From: Lachnospiraceae bacterium
GTDB lineage: Bacteria > Bacillota > Clostridia > Lachnospirales > Lachnospiraceae
Direction: 5' to 3'
Assembly: GCA_024682075.1 (NCBI GenBank)
Contig: JAIKZQ010000031.1
Span: forward strand, 28,129 to 92,128
Length of the DNA stretch: 64,000 bases
This document shows, one piece after another, positions 54,554 to 63,482 of the stretch (position 1 is the stretch's first letter; every line of letters starts with the position of its first letter). The translations under genes and the position numbers were made by a program. Under the pieces are notes generated by a model that saw only the letters and a list, made by a program, of their open reading frames with translations, ran no database searches and was not told the origin of the DNA.

Positions 54554-54676
54554 AGTATGCCGCTTGAATAGGCTTTAAGTTTGTGTGAGCGAATGTGCTT
54601 GCATGACGCCGTATCAGCGTTTAAAAGGACCATTTCGCATACTTCATGATGGTTCATGAAAAGGAGGTGCCTATTT
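54554..54676 (+). ncRNA. Ribosomal protein L21 leader
   Basis: About 120 nt between the promoter and rplU. The closing stem AGTATGC (54554-54560) with GCATACT (54637-54643), an inner hairpin around ACGC...GCGT (54606-54620), and the AAGGAGG site at 54661-54667 fit the Firmicutes L21_leader family, thought to be bound by a product of the operon for autocontrol. Confidence 0.7.
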
Positions 54677-54982
54677 ATGTACGCAATTATCGCAACCGGA
54701 GGAAAGCAGTATAAGGTTTCCGAGGGAGATGAGATCAGGGTTGAGAAGCTTGATGCTGCAGAAGGTGACAAGGTTACTTTCGACAACGTCATCGCTGTTA
54801 ACGACGGTTCTCTCAAGGCTGGTAAGGACGTTGCTTCTGCAAAGGTTACCGGTACTGTTGTAAGACAGGATCGTGCCAAGAAGGTCATCGTATACCGCTA
54901 CAAGAGAAAGTCCGGCTATCACAAGAAGAACGGACACAGACAGCCCTATACGGCAGTTAAGATCGATTCCATCGAAGGCTGA
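54677..54982 (+). CDS. rplU: 50S ribosomal protein L21
   Basis: 101 residues. Typical MYAIIATGGKQYKVSEGD start, KKVIVYRYKRKSGYHKKNGHRQPYT end. Expressed from the strong promoter and leader just upstream and coupled to prp (3-bp gap). Confidence 0.98.
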   Translation: MYAIIATGGKQYKVSEGDEIRVEKLDAAEGDKVTFDNVIAVNDGSLKAGKDVASAKVTGTVVRQDRAKKVIVYRYKRKSGYHKKNGHRQPYTAVKIDSIEG

Positions 54983-54984
54983 TC

Positions 54985-55329
54985 ATGACAACTATCGTGA
55001 TTGAAAAGTCCCCTGAAGGAGTCTACAAAGGATTCACCTGCATGGGACATGCCGGATATGCCAAATCCGGAAAGCCTGATATTTTATGTTCAGCTATTTC
55101 GGCTCTTTCCATTAATACCATCAACGGATTGGAAAAAGCAGCCGGGCAGAAACTTGATGTTAAAACCGATGAGAAGACAGGATTCATGAGATGCGTGATC
55201 CTGGATAAAACTTCTGAAGGCGCAAGATGTCTCATGAGTGCGTTTGAGGATTCGGTCATCAGTCTCGCTGATGAATACGGCGGAAAGTTTTTGCAGATAC
55301 AATTCAAGGAGGTTAAGGACAATGCTTAG
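54985..55329 (+). CDS. prp: Ribosomal-processing cysteine protease Prp
   Basis: 114 residues. Catalytic motif [19 protein letters not shown], with His22 and Cys35, one residue further apart than in some relatives. Removes the N-terminal extension of L27 encoded next; its gene overlaps rpmA by 8 nt. Always between rplU and rpmA in Firmicutes. Confidence 0.93.
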   Translation: MTTIVIEKSPEGVYKGFTCMGHAGYAKSGKPDILCSAISALSINTINGLEKAAGQKLDVKTDEKTGFMRCVILDKTSEGARCLMSAFEDSVISLADEYGGKFLQIQFKEVKDNA

Positions 55330-55609
55330 AATGAATCTTCAGTTCTTTGCTCATAAAAAGGGTGTCGGTTCTACCAAGAACGGCAGAGATTCCGAAGCCA
55401 AGAGACTTGGTGCAAAGCGTGCTGACGGCCAGTTCGTAACTGCCGGCAACATTCTCTACAGACAGCGCGGAACCAAGATCCACCCCGGTAATAATGTAGG
55501 TATCGGCGGAGATGATACTCTTTATGCGCTGGTTGACGGCGTTCTCAGATTTGAGAGAAAAGGTAAGAACAGGACTCAGGCTTCTGTTTACCCTAAAGTA
55601 GAGCAGTGA
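55322..55609 (+). CDS. rpmA: 50S ribosomal protein L27 (Prp-processed)
   Basis: 95 residues from ATG 55322. The N-terminal [10 protein letters not shown] before HKKG is the extension removed by Prp (cleavage after FFA), freeing the L27 tail that reaches the peptidyl-transferase centre. Downstream is a strong terminator. Confidence 0.97.
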   Translation: MLRMNLQFFAHKKGVGSTKNGRDSEAKRLGAKRADGQFVTAGNILYRQRGTKIHPGNNVGIGGDDTLYALVDGVLRFERKGKNRTQASVYPKVEQ

Positions 55610-55614
55610 TTATC

Positions 55615-55652
55615 AGGACTCTGGCGGATACGTCAGAGTCCTTTTTATTTTT
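55615..55652 (+). terminator. Rho-independent terminator after rpmA
   Basis: AGGACTCTG (55615-55623) pairs with CAGAGTCCT (55634-55642); inner pairing GCG/CGT closes a GATA loop, giving about 12 bp. Followed by TTTTTATTTTT. Confidence 0.9.
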
Positions 55653-55688
55653 CAATGATGTATTTGTTTTATGATTTGAGGTGACTGC

Positions 55689-56981
55689 ATGTATTGTGAT
55701 AAGGCCCGGGTTTTTCTGATAAGCGGTAAGGGCGGAGACGGTCATGTCTCTTTCAGAAGAGAAAAATACGTTACAAACGGTGGTCCTGACGGCGGAGACG
55801 GCGGCAGGGGCGGTGACGTCATACTTAAGATAGACGAAGGCCTCAATACGCTCATTGACTTCAGAAATGTAAGAAAGTACAAGGCCGGAAACGGTGAGGA
55901 CGGTGGCAAGAAGAACTGTCGCGGCAAGGACGGAGAGGATATCATTCTCAAGGTTCCGGAAGGGACTGTCGTAAGAGAAGCTGCGTCCGGCAAGGTCATC
56001 ATCGACATGTCCGGTGATTGCAGGGAATATACGATCCTCAAAGGGGGAAGAGGCGGATGCGGCAATCAGCATTATGCCACTTCCACGATGCAGGCTCCGA
56101 AGTATGCACAGCCCGGACAACCTGCACTCGAACTTGAAGCCATATTTGAGCTTAAAGTGGTAGCTGATGTCGGACTTGTGGGATTTCCCAATGCAGGTAA
56201 GTCATCTCTTCTTGCGGCTTGCACCAATGCAAAGCCCAAGATAGCAGGTTATCAGTTCACAACGCTTCAGCCCAATCTGGGAGTCGTGAATCTCGGAGGA
56301 TACGGATTCGTCATAAGCGACATTCCCGGTCTGATAGAGGGAGCAAGTGACGGTCTGGGACTTGGTCACGAATTCCTTCGTCATGTCGAAAGAACCAAGG
56401 TCCTGATACATGTCGTCGATGCTGCAGGTACCGAGGGGCGTAACCCACTGGAAGATGTTAAGCTCATTGATTCGGAACTTGAAAAATACGATCCCGAGCT
56501 GATAAATAAGCCTCAGATAATAGCTGCAAACAAGTCCGATCTCTTTTCATCATATGAAGATGCGGAGGAGAATCTAGGGGCTCTTAAGGATGAGTTCGAG
56601 CCCAAAGGCATTAAGGTCATGACTATCTCGGCTGCAACGGGTGACGGAGTACGTGAACTTCTTAAGGAGGCATCGGATCTTCTGAAAACCCTTCCCGATA
56701 CAGTCACCACCTTTGAGCAGGAATATGATCCCGAGATCAATCTCAAGGTTGAGGATGAACCTTATACCGTTTACTTTGACGATGAAGAAGATGAATATGT
56801 CATCGAAGGCCCGAAGATCGAGAAGATGCTCGGATATACCAATCTGGAATCAGAGAAGGGATTTGCCTTTTTCCAGAATTTCCTCAAAGATAACGGAATG
56901 CTTCAGCAGCTCGAGGACCTTGGCATCAAGGACGGTGACACGGTCAGGCTGTACGGTCATTCTTTTGAATATTATAAATAA
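55689..56981 (+). CDS. obgE: GTPase Obg
   Basis: 430 residues. Gly-rich Obg fold (about 1-158; GKGGDGHVSFRREKY, GGDGGRGGDV), G domain with GFPNAGKSSL, TTLQPNLG, DIPGLIEGASDG, NKSD, and a C-terminal OCT domain (about 350-428). Acts in late 50S assembly and stress. Follows the L27 terminator, so it needs a promoter in the 36-bp gap or readthrough. Confidence 0.97.
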   Translation: MYCDKARVFLISGKGGDGHVSFRREKYVTNGGPDGGDGGRGGDVILKIDEGLNTLIDFRNVRKYKAGNGEDGGKKNCRGKDGEDIILKVPEGTVVREAASGKVIIDMSGDCREYTILKGGRGGCGNQHYATSTMQAPKYAQPGQPALELEAIFELKVVADVGLVGFPNAGKSSLLAACTNAKPKIAGYQFTTLQPNLGVVNLGGYGFVISDIPGLIEGASDGLGLGHEFLRHVERTKVLIHVVDAAGTEGRNPLEDVKLIDSELEKYDPELINKPQIIAANKSDLFSSYEDAEENLGALKDEFEPKGIKVMTISAATGDGVRELLKEASDLLKTLPDTVTTFEQEYDPEINLKVEDEPYTVYFDDEEDEYVIEGPKIEKMLGYTNLESEKGFAFFQNFLKDNGMLQQLEDLGIKDGDTVRLYGHSFEYYK

Positions 56982-56990
56982 GGTGAAAAT

Positions 56991-57302
56991 ATGGAACTTA
57001 CCAGTAAGCAAAGAGCATATCTTAAGAGTCTTGCATCGAATATCGATCCTGCGTTCAATCTCGGAAAAGCATCTGTTACTCCCGAGACCATAACCGCACT
57101 CGATGAATTCTTTTCCAAGAACGAACTGCTGAAGATCTCTGTACTTAAAAACTGTGAAGACAATGCCGGGGAACTTGCCGAGATCATTGCAGGCAGGACC
57201 AGATCGACAGTTGTTCAGGTTATCGGACGCAAGATAGTACTTTATAAGCCTGACAAGGAAAATCCTAAGATAGAACTTCCGAAAGCATCGAAGAAGGCCT
57301 GA
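56991..57302 (+). CDS. yhbY: CRM-domain RNA-binding protein YhbY
   Basis: 103 residues. LTSKQRAYLKSLASNI, FNLGKASVTPETI and the GxxG-like loop around EIIAGRTRSTVVQVIG with VLYKP. Associates with pre-50S particles. Its normal neighbour nadD is missing; yqeK follows after 3 bp. Confidence 0.94.
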   Translation: MELTSKQRAYLKSLASNIDPAFNLGKASVTPETITALDEFFSKNELLKISVLKNCEDNAGELAEIIAGRTRSTVVQVIGRKIVLYKPDKENPKIELPKASKKA

Positions 57303-57305
57303 CAG

Positions 57306-57905
57306 ATGAAGGACATCATTAAGCTTCGCAAGGAACTTGAAAAGAATCTTGATGCCCAGAGATTCGAACATTCCCTGGGGGTTGAATACACGGCGGCCTG
57401 CATGGCTTTCATTCACGGCGGCGATGTCATGAATGCACGTATTGCCGGACTGATGCATGACTGTGCAAAATGCCTATCGGATGATGACAAGATAAAGATC
57501 ATGGAGAAAGCAGGATGCCCGCCTCTTCAGGAAGAACTGGACAACCATTCGCTTCTGCATTCGAAATGCGGTGCCATCGTCGCAAGGGATAAGTACGGCA
57601 TAGAAGACGAGGACATACTCAACGCCATAAGGTTTCATACGGTTGGGCGTCCCATGATGTCTCTTCTTGAGAAGATCATCTATATCGCCGATTTCATTGA
57701 GCCCGGCAGGAAAAACCTGATCATAATGGAAGATGTCAGGAAGGCTGCGTTTAAGGATGTTGACCAGACTCTTTTGTGGATCATGGAAGCTGTAAGAGGC
57801 TATGTTGAATCCAAGGGGTATCCTGTAGCTCCGTCATCGCTTGCGGCTTATGAGTATTACAAGAATCAGATCAAGCCTGACATGGCTCTCAGAAATCTGA
57901 AATAA
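57306..57905 (+). CDS. yqeK: HD-domain bis(5'-nucleosyl)-tetraphosphatase YqeK
   Basis: 199 residues. HD-superfamily residues: EHSLGVEYT (first His), GLMHDCAK (His-Asp), HSLLHSKCGA, FHTVGRPMMSLLEKIIYIADFIEPGR. Cleaves Ap4A. Usually adjacent to nadD and rsfS; here nadD is absent and no fused NadD domain is present. Confidence 0.93.
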   Translation: MKDIIKLRKELEKNLDAQRFEHSLGVEYTAACMAFIHGGDVMNARIAGLMHDCAKCLSDDDKIKIMEKAGCPPLQEELDNHSLLHSKCGAIVARDKYGIEDEDILNAIRFHTVGRPMMSLLEKIIYIADFIEPGRKNLIIMEDVRKAAFKDVDQTLLWIMEAVRGYVESKGYPVAPSSLAAYEYYKNQIKPDMALRNLK

Positions 57906-57979
57906 TGCATTATGCCGGTTATTCCGGAATCAGAAATCATGCATGTATGCGAGTTATGTTTGTATATGGGAGAATATAA

Positions 57980-58324
57980 TTGAACGATCAATTGATGAAT
58001 AAAGTTAAGACTGTTAAGGATGCAATCGAGGACAAGAAAGGACTTGATATTAAAGTTCTTGATCTCAGCAAAGTATCCGACATCACGGATTGCTTTGTGA
58101 TCGCATCCGGGACCAACAGATCACAGATACAGGCTCTCTCGGACGGCGTTGAGGAGGCTTTTGCGAAGAAGCAGATCTTCCATCAGGGCATAGAGGGCTA
58201 TGATACAGCTAACTGGATCCTTCTTGATTACGGTGACATTGTGGTCCATATCTTCGACAAGGACTCACGTGAACTCTATGATCTTGAGCGTATATGGAAC
58301 GACGCAGACAGGGTGGAAGCGTGA
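57980..58324 (+). CDS. rsfS: Ribosomal silencing factor RsfS
   Basis: 114 residues. DIKVLDLSKVSDITDCFVIASGTNRSQIQAL is the DUF143 core; GYDTANWILLDYGDIVVHIF follows. Binds L14 to block subunit joining. Start TTG 57980 with GGGAG upstream; a TATAAT at 57975-57980 overlaps it, so ATG 57995 may be used from that promoter. It overlaps the HAD gene. Confidence 0.93.
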   Translation: MNDQLMNKVKTVKDAIEDKKGLDIKVLDLSKVSDITDCFVIASGTNRSQIQALSDGVEEAFAKKQIFHQGIEGYDTANWILLDYGDIVVHIFDKDSRELYDLERIWNDADRVEA

Positions 58325-58977
58325 AAAAAGGCATTATTTTCGACATGGACGGTACTGTCTGGGATTCATCCGATAACATTGCCGCATCATGGAATGAGAA
58401 GATAACCGAAGCCGGATATGCCGGACATATGCTTACTGCAGCTGATTTCAAGCGCGTCATGGGAAAACCCATGGATGTGATCGCTGATATACTCTTTACT
58501 TTCACGGAAAAAGGTCCCGAAAGAAATGCCCTGAGAAATGCCTGTGAAAAGTATGAGACGGTTTATCTCAGGAAGCATGGCGGAATGCTTTATGAAGGCA
58601 TTACAGATACCTGGCAAAAGCTGAAGGATATGGGTTATCATAATTATATTGTCAGCAATTGCCAGTCCGGATATATTGAGGCTTTTCTCGGCTTTTACGG
58701 GATATCACAGGGAAGCGCGGATGATCTGATAGAAGACATTGAGTGCTACGGCAATAACCTGCGGCTTAAGGATGAGAATATAAGGCTCATTGCTGAAAGA
58801 AACGGTCTGGACATTGCCTGTTATGTGGGTGATATTCAGGGAGATTATGACGCTACTGTCATGGCGGGATATCCGTTCATACATGCCAGATACGGATTCG
58901 GACAGATCGATGCCGAGGTTCCTTATATAGATTCATTCCCGGAACTGATAAAGGTTATTCCGGAAGTTATTGGATGA
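58321..58977 (+). CDS. HAD-superfamily phosphatase (Gph/PGP-like)
   Basis: 218 residues from GTG 58321, overlapping rsfS by 4 nt. HAD motif I FDMDGTVWDSS, motif II Ser-Asn (IVSNC), and motif IV GDIQGDYDA. Alpha-helical cap between motifs I and II. Phosphoglycolate-phosphatase-like; the substrate cannot be read from sequence. Confidence 0.85.
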   Translation: MKKGIIFDMDGTVWDSSDNIAASWNEKITEAGYAGHMLTAADFKRVMGKPMDVIADILFTFTEKGPERNALRNACEKYETVYLRKHGGMLYEGITDTWQKLKDMGYHNYIVSNCQSGYIEAFLGFYGISQGSADDLIEDIECYGNNLRLKDENIRLIAERNGLDIACYVGDIQGDYDATVMAGYPFIHARYGFGQIDAEVPYIDSFPELIKVIPEVIG

Positions 58978-58986
58978 GGTCAGCTT

Positions 58987-59211
58987 ATGGCGTTTGCATC
59001 GATGTTTATACTGTTTTCGCTTGTGATAATGGCAATAATGGGACTTATGCTTTTGACCGGACTTACCCTGCTCATCATCGGCATCATAACCAGGGTCAGG
59101 GATAAAACCCGTAAAAAGGCTGCTCCGATCGTTCTTATCATAATCGGGTCCGTTATTGCAGGAATTCCTGTTTTGATCGTCTTTACATGTTTTGTGAGTG
59201 CAATATTCTAA
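58987..59211 (+). CDS. Small two-helix membrane protein
   Basis: 74 residues. Two membrane helices (about 5-34 and 46-72) joined by a basic loop RVRDKTRKKAA. GAGG RBS before ATG 58987. Not recognised. Last of the rsfS run; a gap follows that holds the leader peptide and hairpin. Confidence 0.6.
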   Translation: MAFASMFILFSLVIMAIMGLMLLTGLTLLIIGIITRVRDKTRKKAAPIVLIIIGSVIAGIPVLIVFTCFVSAIF

Positions 59212-59264
59212 AAAGGATAAAATTCAATCGTTTGATGATCTGTTTTAATACGGAGGTTACGGAA

Positions 59265-59297
59265 ATGGTAATGTTCATGAGAATAAGAAATATCTGA
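59265..59297 (+). CDS. Putative 10-residue leader peptide
   Basis: MVMFMRIRNI, with GGAGG 8 bases upstream. Its stop codon (59295-59297) is immediately followed by the left arm of a 12-bp hairpin. It precedes the P-loop/GNAT gene by 82 bp. Met, Arg and Ile are over-represented. The arrangement suggests attenuation, but the ORF is short and could be chance. Confidence 0.35.
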   Translation: MVMFMRIRNI

Positions 59298-59333
59298 TAA
59301 GCATGAAACCTTAACTAAATAGTTTCATGCTTA
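59298..59333 (+). promoter_or_regulatory. 12-bp perfect hairpin before the P-loop/GNAT gene
   Basis: TAAGCATGAAAC (59298-59309) and GTTTCATGCTTA (59322-59333), 12-nt loop. No U-tract follows, so it is not a plain terminator. It starts at the leader stop codon. Confidence 0.6.
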
Positions 59334-59379
59334 CAGCTCATGCTACTGTAAACGGCTATTTATATTAAGGAGCATTATT

Positions 59380-60480
59380 ATGATATTTCAGGATAATATA
59401 TTAAAAGAGTATTTACGTAACGTTTATTTTATCTCGGGCACTGCCTGTGGTGGCAAGACAACCGTAACTAAAGCGCTCGGTGCAAAATACGATATTCCCA
59501 TTTATGTGATCGACGATCAGTTTACGATTCATCAGATCAAATCGGACAAAGAACATCAGCCCACCATGAATACCACATTCAGGGATGCTGACGAGTTCTT
59601 CGGAAGAAGTGTTGAGGAATACAAGAAGTGGCTTCTCGGAAACAGCAGGGAACAGCTTGATTATGTACTTCTTGATCTGATCAGGCTTTCACAAGACAGA
59701 CGCATTATTTGTGACCTTCACTGTGTTGTTGAGGATGCCGACAGGATCACAGATCCTTCAAGGATCGCGTTTATGATCTCAAAGCCTGTGAACATAGTGG
59801 ATACATATTGCAACCGTGAAGACCATAAGCCCTTCAGTGATTTTATTCACAGCGCGAGTGATTATGAAGCGGCGAAAGAAACCTGCGACAAGACCCTTAC
59901 AGAGCTGAATATCTCAGCATATGAATATATCAAAAGCAGTGATTACTTCTGGGTCGAAAGGGATAATAACCGCAGTGTTGAGGATACAGTGGCTCTTGTC
60001 GAGAAACATTTCGGATGGCATCTTCTGAATGACTTTTCTGTTGAGAAGGTCGATAAGGACACGCCTCTTGCCGGAGAACTTCTTTCTTTCATTGAAAACT
60101 GTTCGTGGGAAGAGACCAAAGATCATCTGGCAGCACTTGTCAGAAACCGGGAGTTTTCCGATTGGGAGACAATGTTTGTCGCAAAGGCGGACGGTCGAAT
60201 CGTCGGAATGGCTTCGGTCATGAAAGAGGATTATTATCCCATTCCGGATCTGATGCCATGGGTATCGAGCATATTTGTGGACGAGGCATACAGAGGCCAA
60301 AGGATAAGCGGCAAGCTTATAAAATGTGCCAATGAGTATCTTAAAGAACTTGGATTCGAGAAGAGTTACATACCGTCGGAAAATGCAGGTTTGTATGAGC
60401 ATTTTGGATATTCGTATGTTAAGGATATCGTTAATTACGGCGGTGGAACCGATCATCTGTATGTAAAGTATCTGAGATAA
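59380..60480 (+). CDS. P-loop kinase-like domain fused to GNAT N-acetyltransferase
   Basis: 366 residues. N-terminal half (about 12-205): Walker A GTACGGKT, then VIDDQFTIHQI and RRIICDLHCVVED, resembling small-molecule or nucleotide kinases. C-terminal half (about 225-366): GNAT fold with SIFVDEAYRGQRISGKLIK (acetyl-CoA loop RGQRIS) and NAGLYEHFGYSYV. I do not recognise this order as a named family. Two modifying domains in one chain recall antibiotic-modifying bifunctional enzymes, but neither half matches APH or AAC clearly. RBS AAGGAG. Flanked by hairpins at 59298 and 60495. Confidence 0.75.
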   Translation: MIFQDNILKEYLRNVYFISGTACGGKTTVTKALGAKYDIPIYVIDDQFTIHQIKSDKEHQPTMNTTFRDADEFFGRSVEEYKKWLLGNSREQLDYVLLDLIRLSQDRRIICDLHCVVEDADRITDPSRIAFMISKPVNIVDTYCNREDHKPFSDFIHSASDYEAAKETCDKTLTELNISAYEYIKSSDYFWVERDNNRSVEDTVALVEKHFGWHLLNDFSVEKVDKDTPLAGELLSFIENCSWEETKDHLAALVRNREFSDWETMFVAKADGRIVGMASVMKEDYYPIPDLMPWVSSIFVDEAYRGQRISGKLIKCANEYLKELGFEKSYIPSENAGLYEHFGYSYVKDIVNYGGGTDHLYVKYLR

Positions 60481-60494
60481 TACGTTATACTAAT

Positions 60495-60530
60495 GATAAG
60501 GATCATTCTGTGAACAGGATGATCCTTATC
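60495..60530. other. 16-bp hairpin after the P-loop/GNAT gene
   Basis: GATAAGGATCAT (60495-60506) pairs with ATGATCCTTATC (60519-60530); inner T-G and CTG/CAG pairing leaves a TGAA tetraloop. No T-run on either side, so it is not a typical terminator. It may be an RNA stabiliser or a binding site. Confidence 0.5.
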
Positions 60531-60586
60531 CTGATGAAAAGTACAGATAGGGTAGTACGGTTAATTGTGTAAACATAGGAGATGCA

Positions 60587-60829
60587 ATGATGAAGAAATG
60601 GATCCCGTTCTTTGTTCTGACATGTATGGCACTGTTAAGTTCTGTTGCATCGGTTATTATCGGAATTGAGGCATATCTTGCCGTTACAGGACTCGACCTG
60701 CTCGTTATGGCGAAAAAAACAGCCCCCCGTATTGCAGTGATACTTGCAATTGTCTCAATTCTTCTATGGCTCATATCATTTATTGTTCTGTTTATTACAA
60801 AACCCTATAAAGGTATCGATGCAGTATAA
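60587..60829 (+). CDS. Small two-helix membrane protein
   Basis: 80 residues from ATG 60587 (ATG 60590 also possible), with AGGAG just upstream. Two membrane helices (about 5-40 and 48-70) and a short tail TKPYKGIDAV. Not recognised. Isolated between the hairpin and the chemoreceptor gene. Confidence 0.5.
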   Translation: MMKKWIPFFVLTCMALLSSVASVIIGIEAYLAVTGLDLLVMAKKTAPRIAVILAIVSILLWLISFIVLFITKPYKGIDAV

Positions 60830-60912
60830 GATGTATGTGGTACTTATATCTATGATGCAGTCTGTATATCGAAATTCTTTGCAAAGACAGCCTGATTTTG
60901 ATAAAATTTTTA

Positions 60913-60937
60913 TAAAGATTTAATAAATCTCCGGCAA
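60913..60937 (+). promoter_or_regulatory. Possible sigma-28-like promoter for the chemoreceptor
   Basis: TAAA (60913-60916), 14-bp spacer, CCGGCAA (60931-60937), compared with TAAA...CCGATAT. It precedes a chemoreceptor gene, where motility sigma promoters are usual. A palindrome ATAAAAGCTTTTAT (60948-60961) follows just before the RBS. Confidence 0.35.
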
Positions 60938-60979
60938 TTTATATTTGATAAAAGCTTTTATGATTGGAGGAACGATTAT

Positions 60980-62395
60980 ATGTTTGGACGTCAAAGTGTA
61001 AGTCAGAAATCTGAGATCGAACTGAAGAATGAAGCACTTGTAAAAGAAATTGCCGAGCTTAAAGAGAAACTCAAATACAGTGAGGCAGAACTTGATGCGG
61101 TTAATACAAGCACTCACCTTGGCATATGGAAGAGTTTCTATGCGGAAGACGGCACCCAGACCGTAGAATATTCGGATGAATTCAGAAGAATGCTGGGATT
61201 TAACAGACAGGAGCTTCCGGATACATTGGATTCACTTGCAGGCATCATTCATCCGGATGATGTTGATATTGCATTTTCGGCTTATGGTGCTGCAGCGGGA
61301 GATAAGAGCGGACGTACCAAATATGATGTTGAGTATCGCATCCGCACCAAGCGCGGTGATTACAAATGGTTCTACGCTGCCGGTGAGTGCATGAGATATT
61401 CCAATGGTAATCCCAGAGAGTTCATCGGTACTTTTTCCGATATTGATGAACAGAAAAGAAATTCGGAAACAATGATCCATGATTCGAGGCGTCAGCAAGC
61501 TGTTGATAAGATGATGCTTGAGGGAAGCTGGAGCATGGATCTTACGAAGTATGCAATAGACGATCCGAGTTCTCCGATGGTGTATTCAGACCAGTTTAAA
61601 AAGATCCTCGGATTCACGCCTCATACTCCTGAGTTTCCCGACATCATGCAATCGTGGATCACCAGGATCCATCCCGATGATGTTCCCGGAGCATCTGCTG
61701 CCATGGGAAAGCAGATGGCCGATCCTACCGGTGCTACCGTCTTTGACATGGAATACCGCATTAAACACAAATCAGGCGAGTATGTATGGGTTCGTGCTTC
61801 AAGCTATGTTGTTTGGGAGAACGGCATGCCGGTCATGGCTGCCGGAACCATTCTTGATATATCCCAGGAAAAGAAGAATAGGGTACGTTTTCAGGAAGAA
61901 ATGGAACCAAATATCGATTCCTTAAGAGCGGGAATTGCAGAGATAGCTCAGAATGTTGATCAGGCTGCCGCTCAGATGCAGGAAGTGGCAAGCAAGCAGG
62001 AAGAGGTTAGCCAGGCTGCACTCGAGATTGAAACAGCCGTCACCTCATCAATGGAAATAATCGGAAGCATTCAGAGCATAGCCAGCCAGACAAATCTGTT
62101 ATCGCTGAATGCATCAATAGAAGCAGCAAGGGCAGGTGATGCCGGACGCGGATTTGCCGTCGTAGCATCGGAGGTTCAGTCACTGTCAAGCTCAACCAAA
62201 GAAACAACTGAACATATTTCGGCAAAACTTACAAATGTTAACGAATCAGTTAAAGGCATAATGGCTAAGATCAATCTTATCGGTGAAAGCATTGCTCAGG
62301 AAACGGAAAAAATGAGCACGATCAATGCGACTGTAGAGGAACTTCACGCATCTGCGGATGTTATAGGCAATATGACTAAAACTCTTTATAATTGA
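60980..62395 (+). CDS. Soluble PAS-PAS methyl-accepting chemotaxis protein
   Basis: 471 residues, no membrane helix. Short coiled coil (about 10-40), PAS1 (about 45-165) and PAS2 (about 180-300), each with a PAC-like end ([20 protein letters not shown]), then a short MCP signalling domain with hairpin tip [20 protein letters not shown]. No HAMP. Likely a cytoplasmic redox/ligand chemoreceptor; methylation sites are few. Suggests the organism is motile. RBS GGAGG at 60966-60970. Confidence 0.88.
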   Translation: MFGRQSVSQKSEIELKNEALVKEIAELKEKLKYSEAELDAVNTSTHLGIWKSFYAEDGTQTVEYSDEFRRMLGFNRQELPDTLDSLAGIIHPDDVDIAFSAYGAAAGDKSGRTKYDVEYRIRTKRGDYKWFYAAGECMRYSNGNPREFIGTFSDIDEQKRNSETMIHDSRRQQAVDKMMLEGSWSMDLTKYAIDDPSSPMVYSDQFKKILGFTPHTPEFPDIMQSWITRIHPDDVPGASAAMGKQMADPTGATVFDMEYRIKHKSGEYVWVRASSYVVWENGMPVMAAGTILDISQEKKNRVRFQEEMEPNIDSLRAGIAEIAQNVDQAAAQMQEVASKQEEVSQAALEIETAVTSSMEIIGSIQSIASQTNLLSLNASIEAARAGDAGRGFAVVASEVQSLSSSTKETTEHISAKLTNVNESVKGIMAKINLIGESIAQETEKMSTINATVEELHASADVIGNMTKTLYN

Positions 62396-62416
62396 TGCTG
62401 TTATCTGAGTCGTTTT

Positions 62417-62450
62417 AAAGCAGCGGATATAAACAGTCCGCTGCTTTTTT
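62417..62450 (+). terminator. Rho-independent terminator after the chemoreceptor
   Basis: AAAGCAGCGGA (62417-62427) pairs with TCCGCTGCTTT (62437-62447), 9-nt loop, T-run to 62450. Confidence 0.88.
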
Positions 62451-62541
62451 CATATATTAAAAAAGACAAATGCATGGAGGCTGAAGGTGGATTGTCTGAT
62501 CAGAAAGAATTCTGGCCTTATCCGGCGGAAAGAGAGATCGT

Positions 62542-63339
62542 ATGGAAAAGTATATCGAAGGAAATAAGGCAGCATGGGAAGAAGCTTTTGATAAAAGAGA
62601 TGAATCCTGGGGAGCTGATATAACAGAGCGCATAACCAAAGAAGAATATCCGTTTTTTGAAAAAGAAATGACGGATGTTTTGAAAAGCATCGACACGGAA
62701 GGAAAATCGATCGGTCAGTTCTGTTGCAATAACGGAAGGGAACTGCTTTCTCTTGTCAAAAGCGGAAAAGCCTCAAGTGGAGTGGGATTTGATATTGCCG
62801 AAAATCAGGTGGCTTTTGCAAATGAAAAGGCAAAAGAACTTGGGCTTCCATGCGTATTTGAGGCTGTGAATGTCTATGATATTGATGACCGCTATAAGGA
62901 TCAGTTTGATGTTGTGATCATTACGATAGGAGCACTGTGCTGGTTTGAAGATCTGAACCGATTTTTTGAGATCGTATCTAAGTGCATGAAACCCGGAGCT
63001 GTGATCGTGCTTAACGAACAGCATCCGTGTACAAATATGCTGGCTGTTGAAGGCGATGATGAATTTGATCCGCAGCATAGGATGGAATGTCATTTTTCCT
63101 ATTTTGAACATGAGTGGACCGGAAATGGCGGCATGTATTATATGACACTTAAGAACTATCATTCTAAAATTTTTACCGATTTTACTCATTCGATGTCAGA
63201 GATAATATCCGGAATGACTGATAACGGAATTGTCGTTACCGGACTTCAGGAATATGACTACGATATCAGTGGTGGATTTGCCGGCATAGATCATAGCGGA
63301 TTTCCGCTTTCCATGATCATTAAGGGAAAGAAAAACTGA
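62542..63339 (+). CDS. Class I SAM-dependent methyltransferase
   Basis: 265 residues. Motif I IGQFCCNNGRELLSLV (residues about 57-72) has Cys-Asn in place of the usual Gly cluster; motif II acid in GFDIAENQ; VIITIGALCWFEDLN for motif IV. C-terminal NEQHPCTNML and FTHSMSEIISGM resemble the family annotated as class I SAM methyltransferases of Firmicutes. The substrate is unknown. No promoter seen; a terminator separates it from the chemoreceptor. Confidence 0.82.
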   Translation: MEKYIEGNKAAWEEAFDKRDESWGADITERITKEEYPFFEKEMTDVLKSIDTEGKSIGQFCCNNGRELLSLVKSGKASSGVGFDIAENQVAFANEKAKELGLPCVFEAVNVYDIDDRYKDQFDVVIITIGALCWFEDLNRFFEIVSKCMKPGAVIVLNEQHPCTNMLAVEGDDEFDPQHRMECHFSYFEHEWTGNGGMYYMTLKNYHSKIFTDFTHSMSEIISGMTDNGIVVTGLQEYDYDISGGFAGIDHSGFPLSMIIKGKKN

Positions 63340-63408
63340 GGCAGCTAACTGTTACTAAATCTGATAAATGAAAAACAGAGATAAAACTCGCTATGGAGGG
63401 TGAAGCGT

Positions 63409-63468
63409 ATGGGGAGTATAGAAAAGTATAAGGAATACTTTACAAAAGGTTCTAGGGTATATCGTTAA
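63409..63468 (+). pseudogene. 19-codon ORF, possible gene remnant
   Basis: MGSIEKYKEYFTKGSRVYR follows a strong GGAGGG (63396-63401) at good spacing. It ends in TAA 15 bases before the next fragment. It looks like the translated start of a lost gene. Confidence 0.35.
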
Positions 63469-63482
63469 AAGGTTATAGATAA

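Noticed and set aside
60880..60891. TGCAAAGACAGC shared with 31083-31094
   Set aside because: A 12-nt match alone is expected by chance many times in 64 kb; the flanks do not align.
62474..62623. 49-codon ORF ahead of the methyltransferase
   Set aside because: It overlaps the methyltransferase in another frame, has no domain sense, and the GGAGG inside it does not sit before its ATG.
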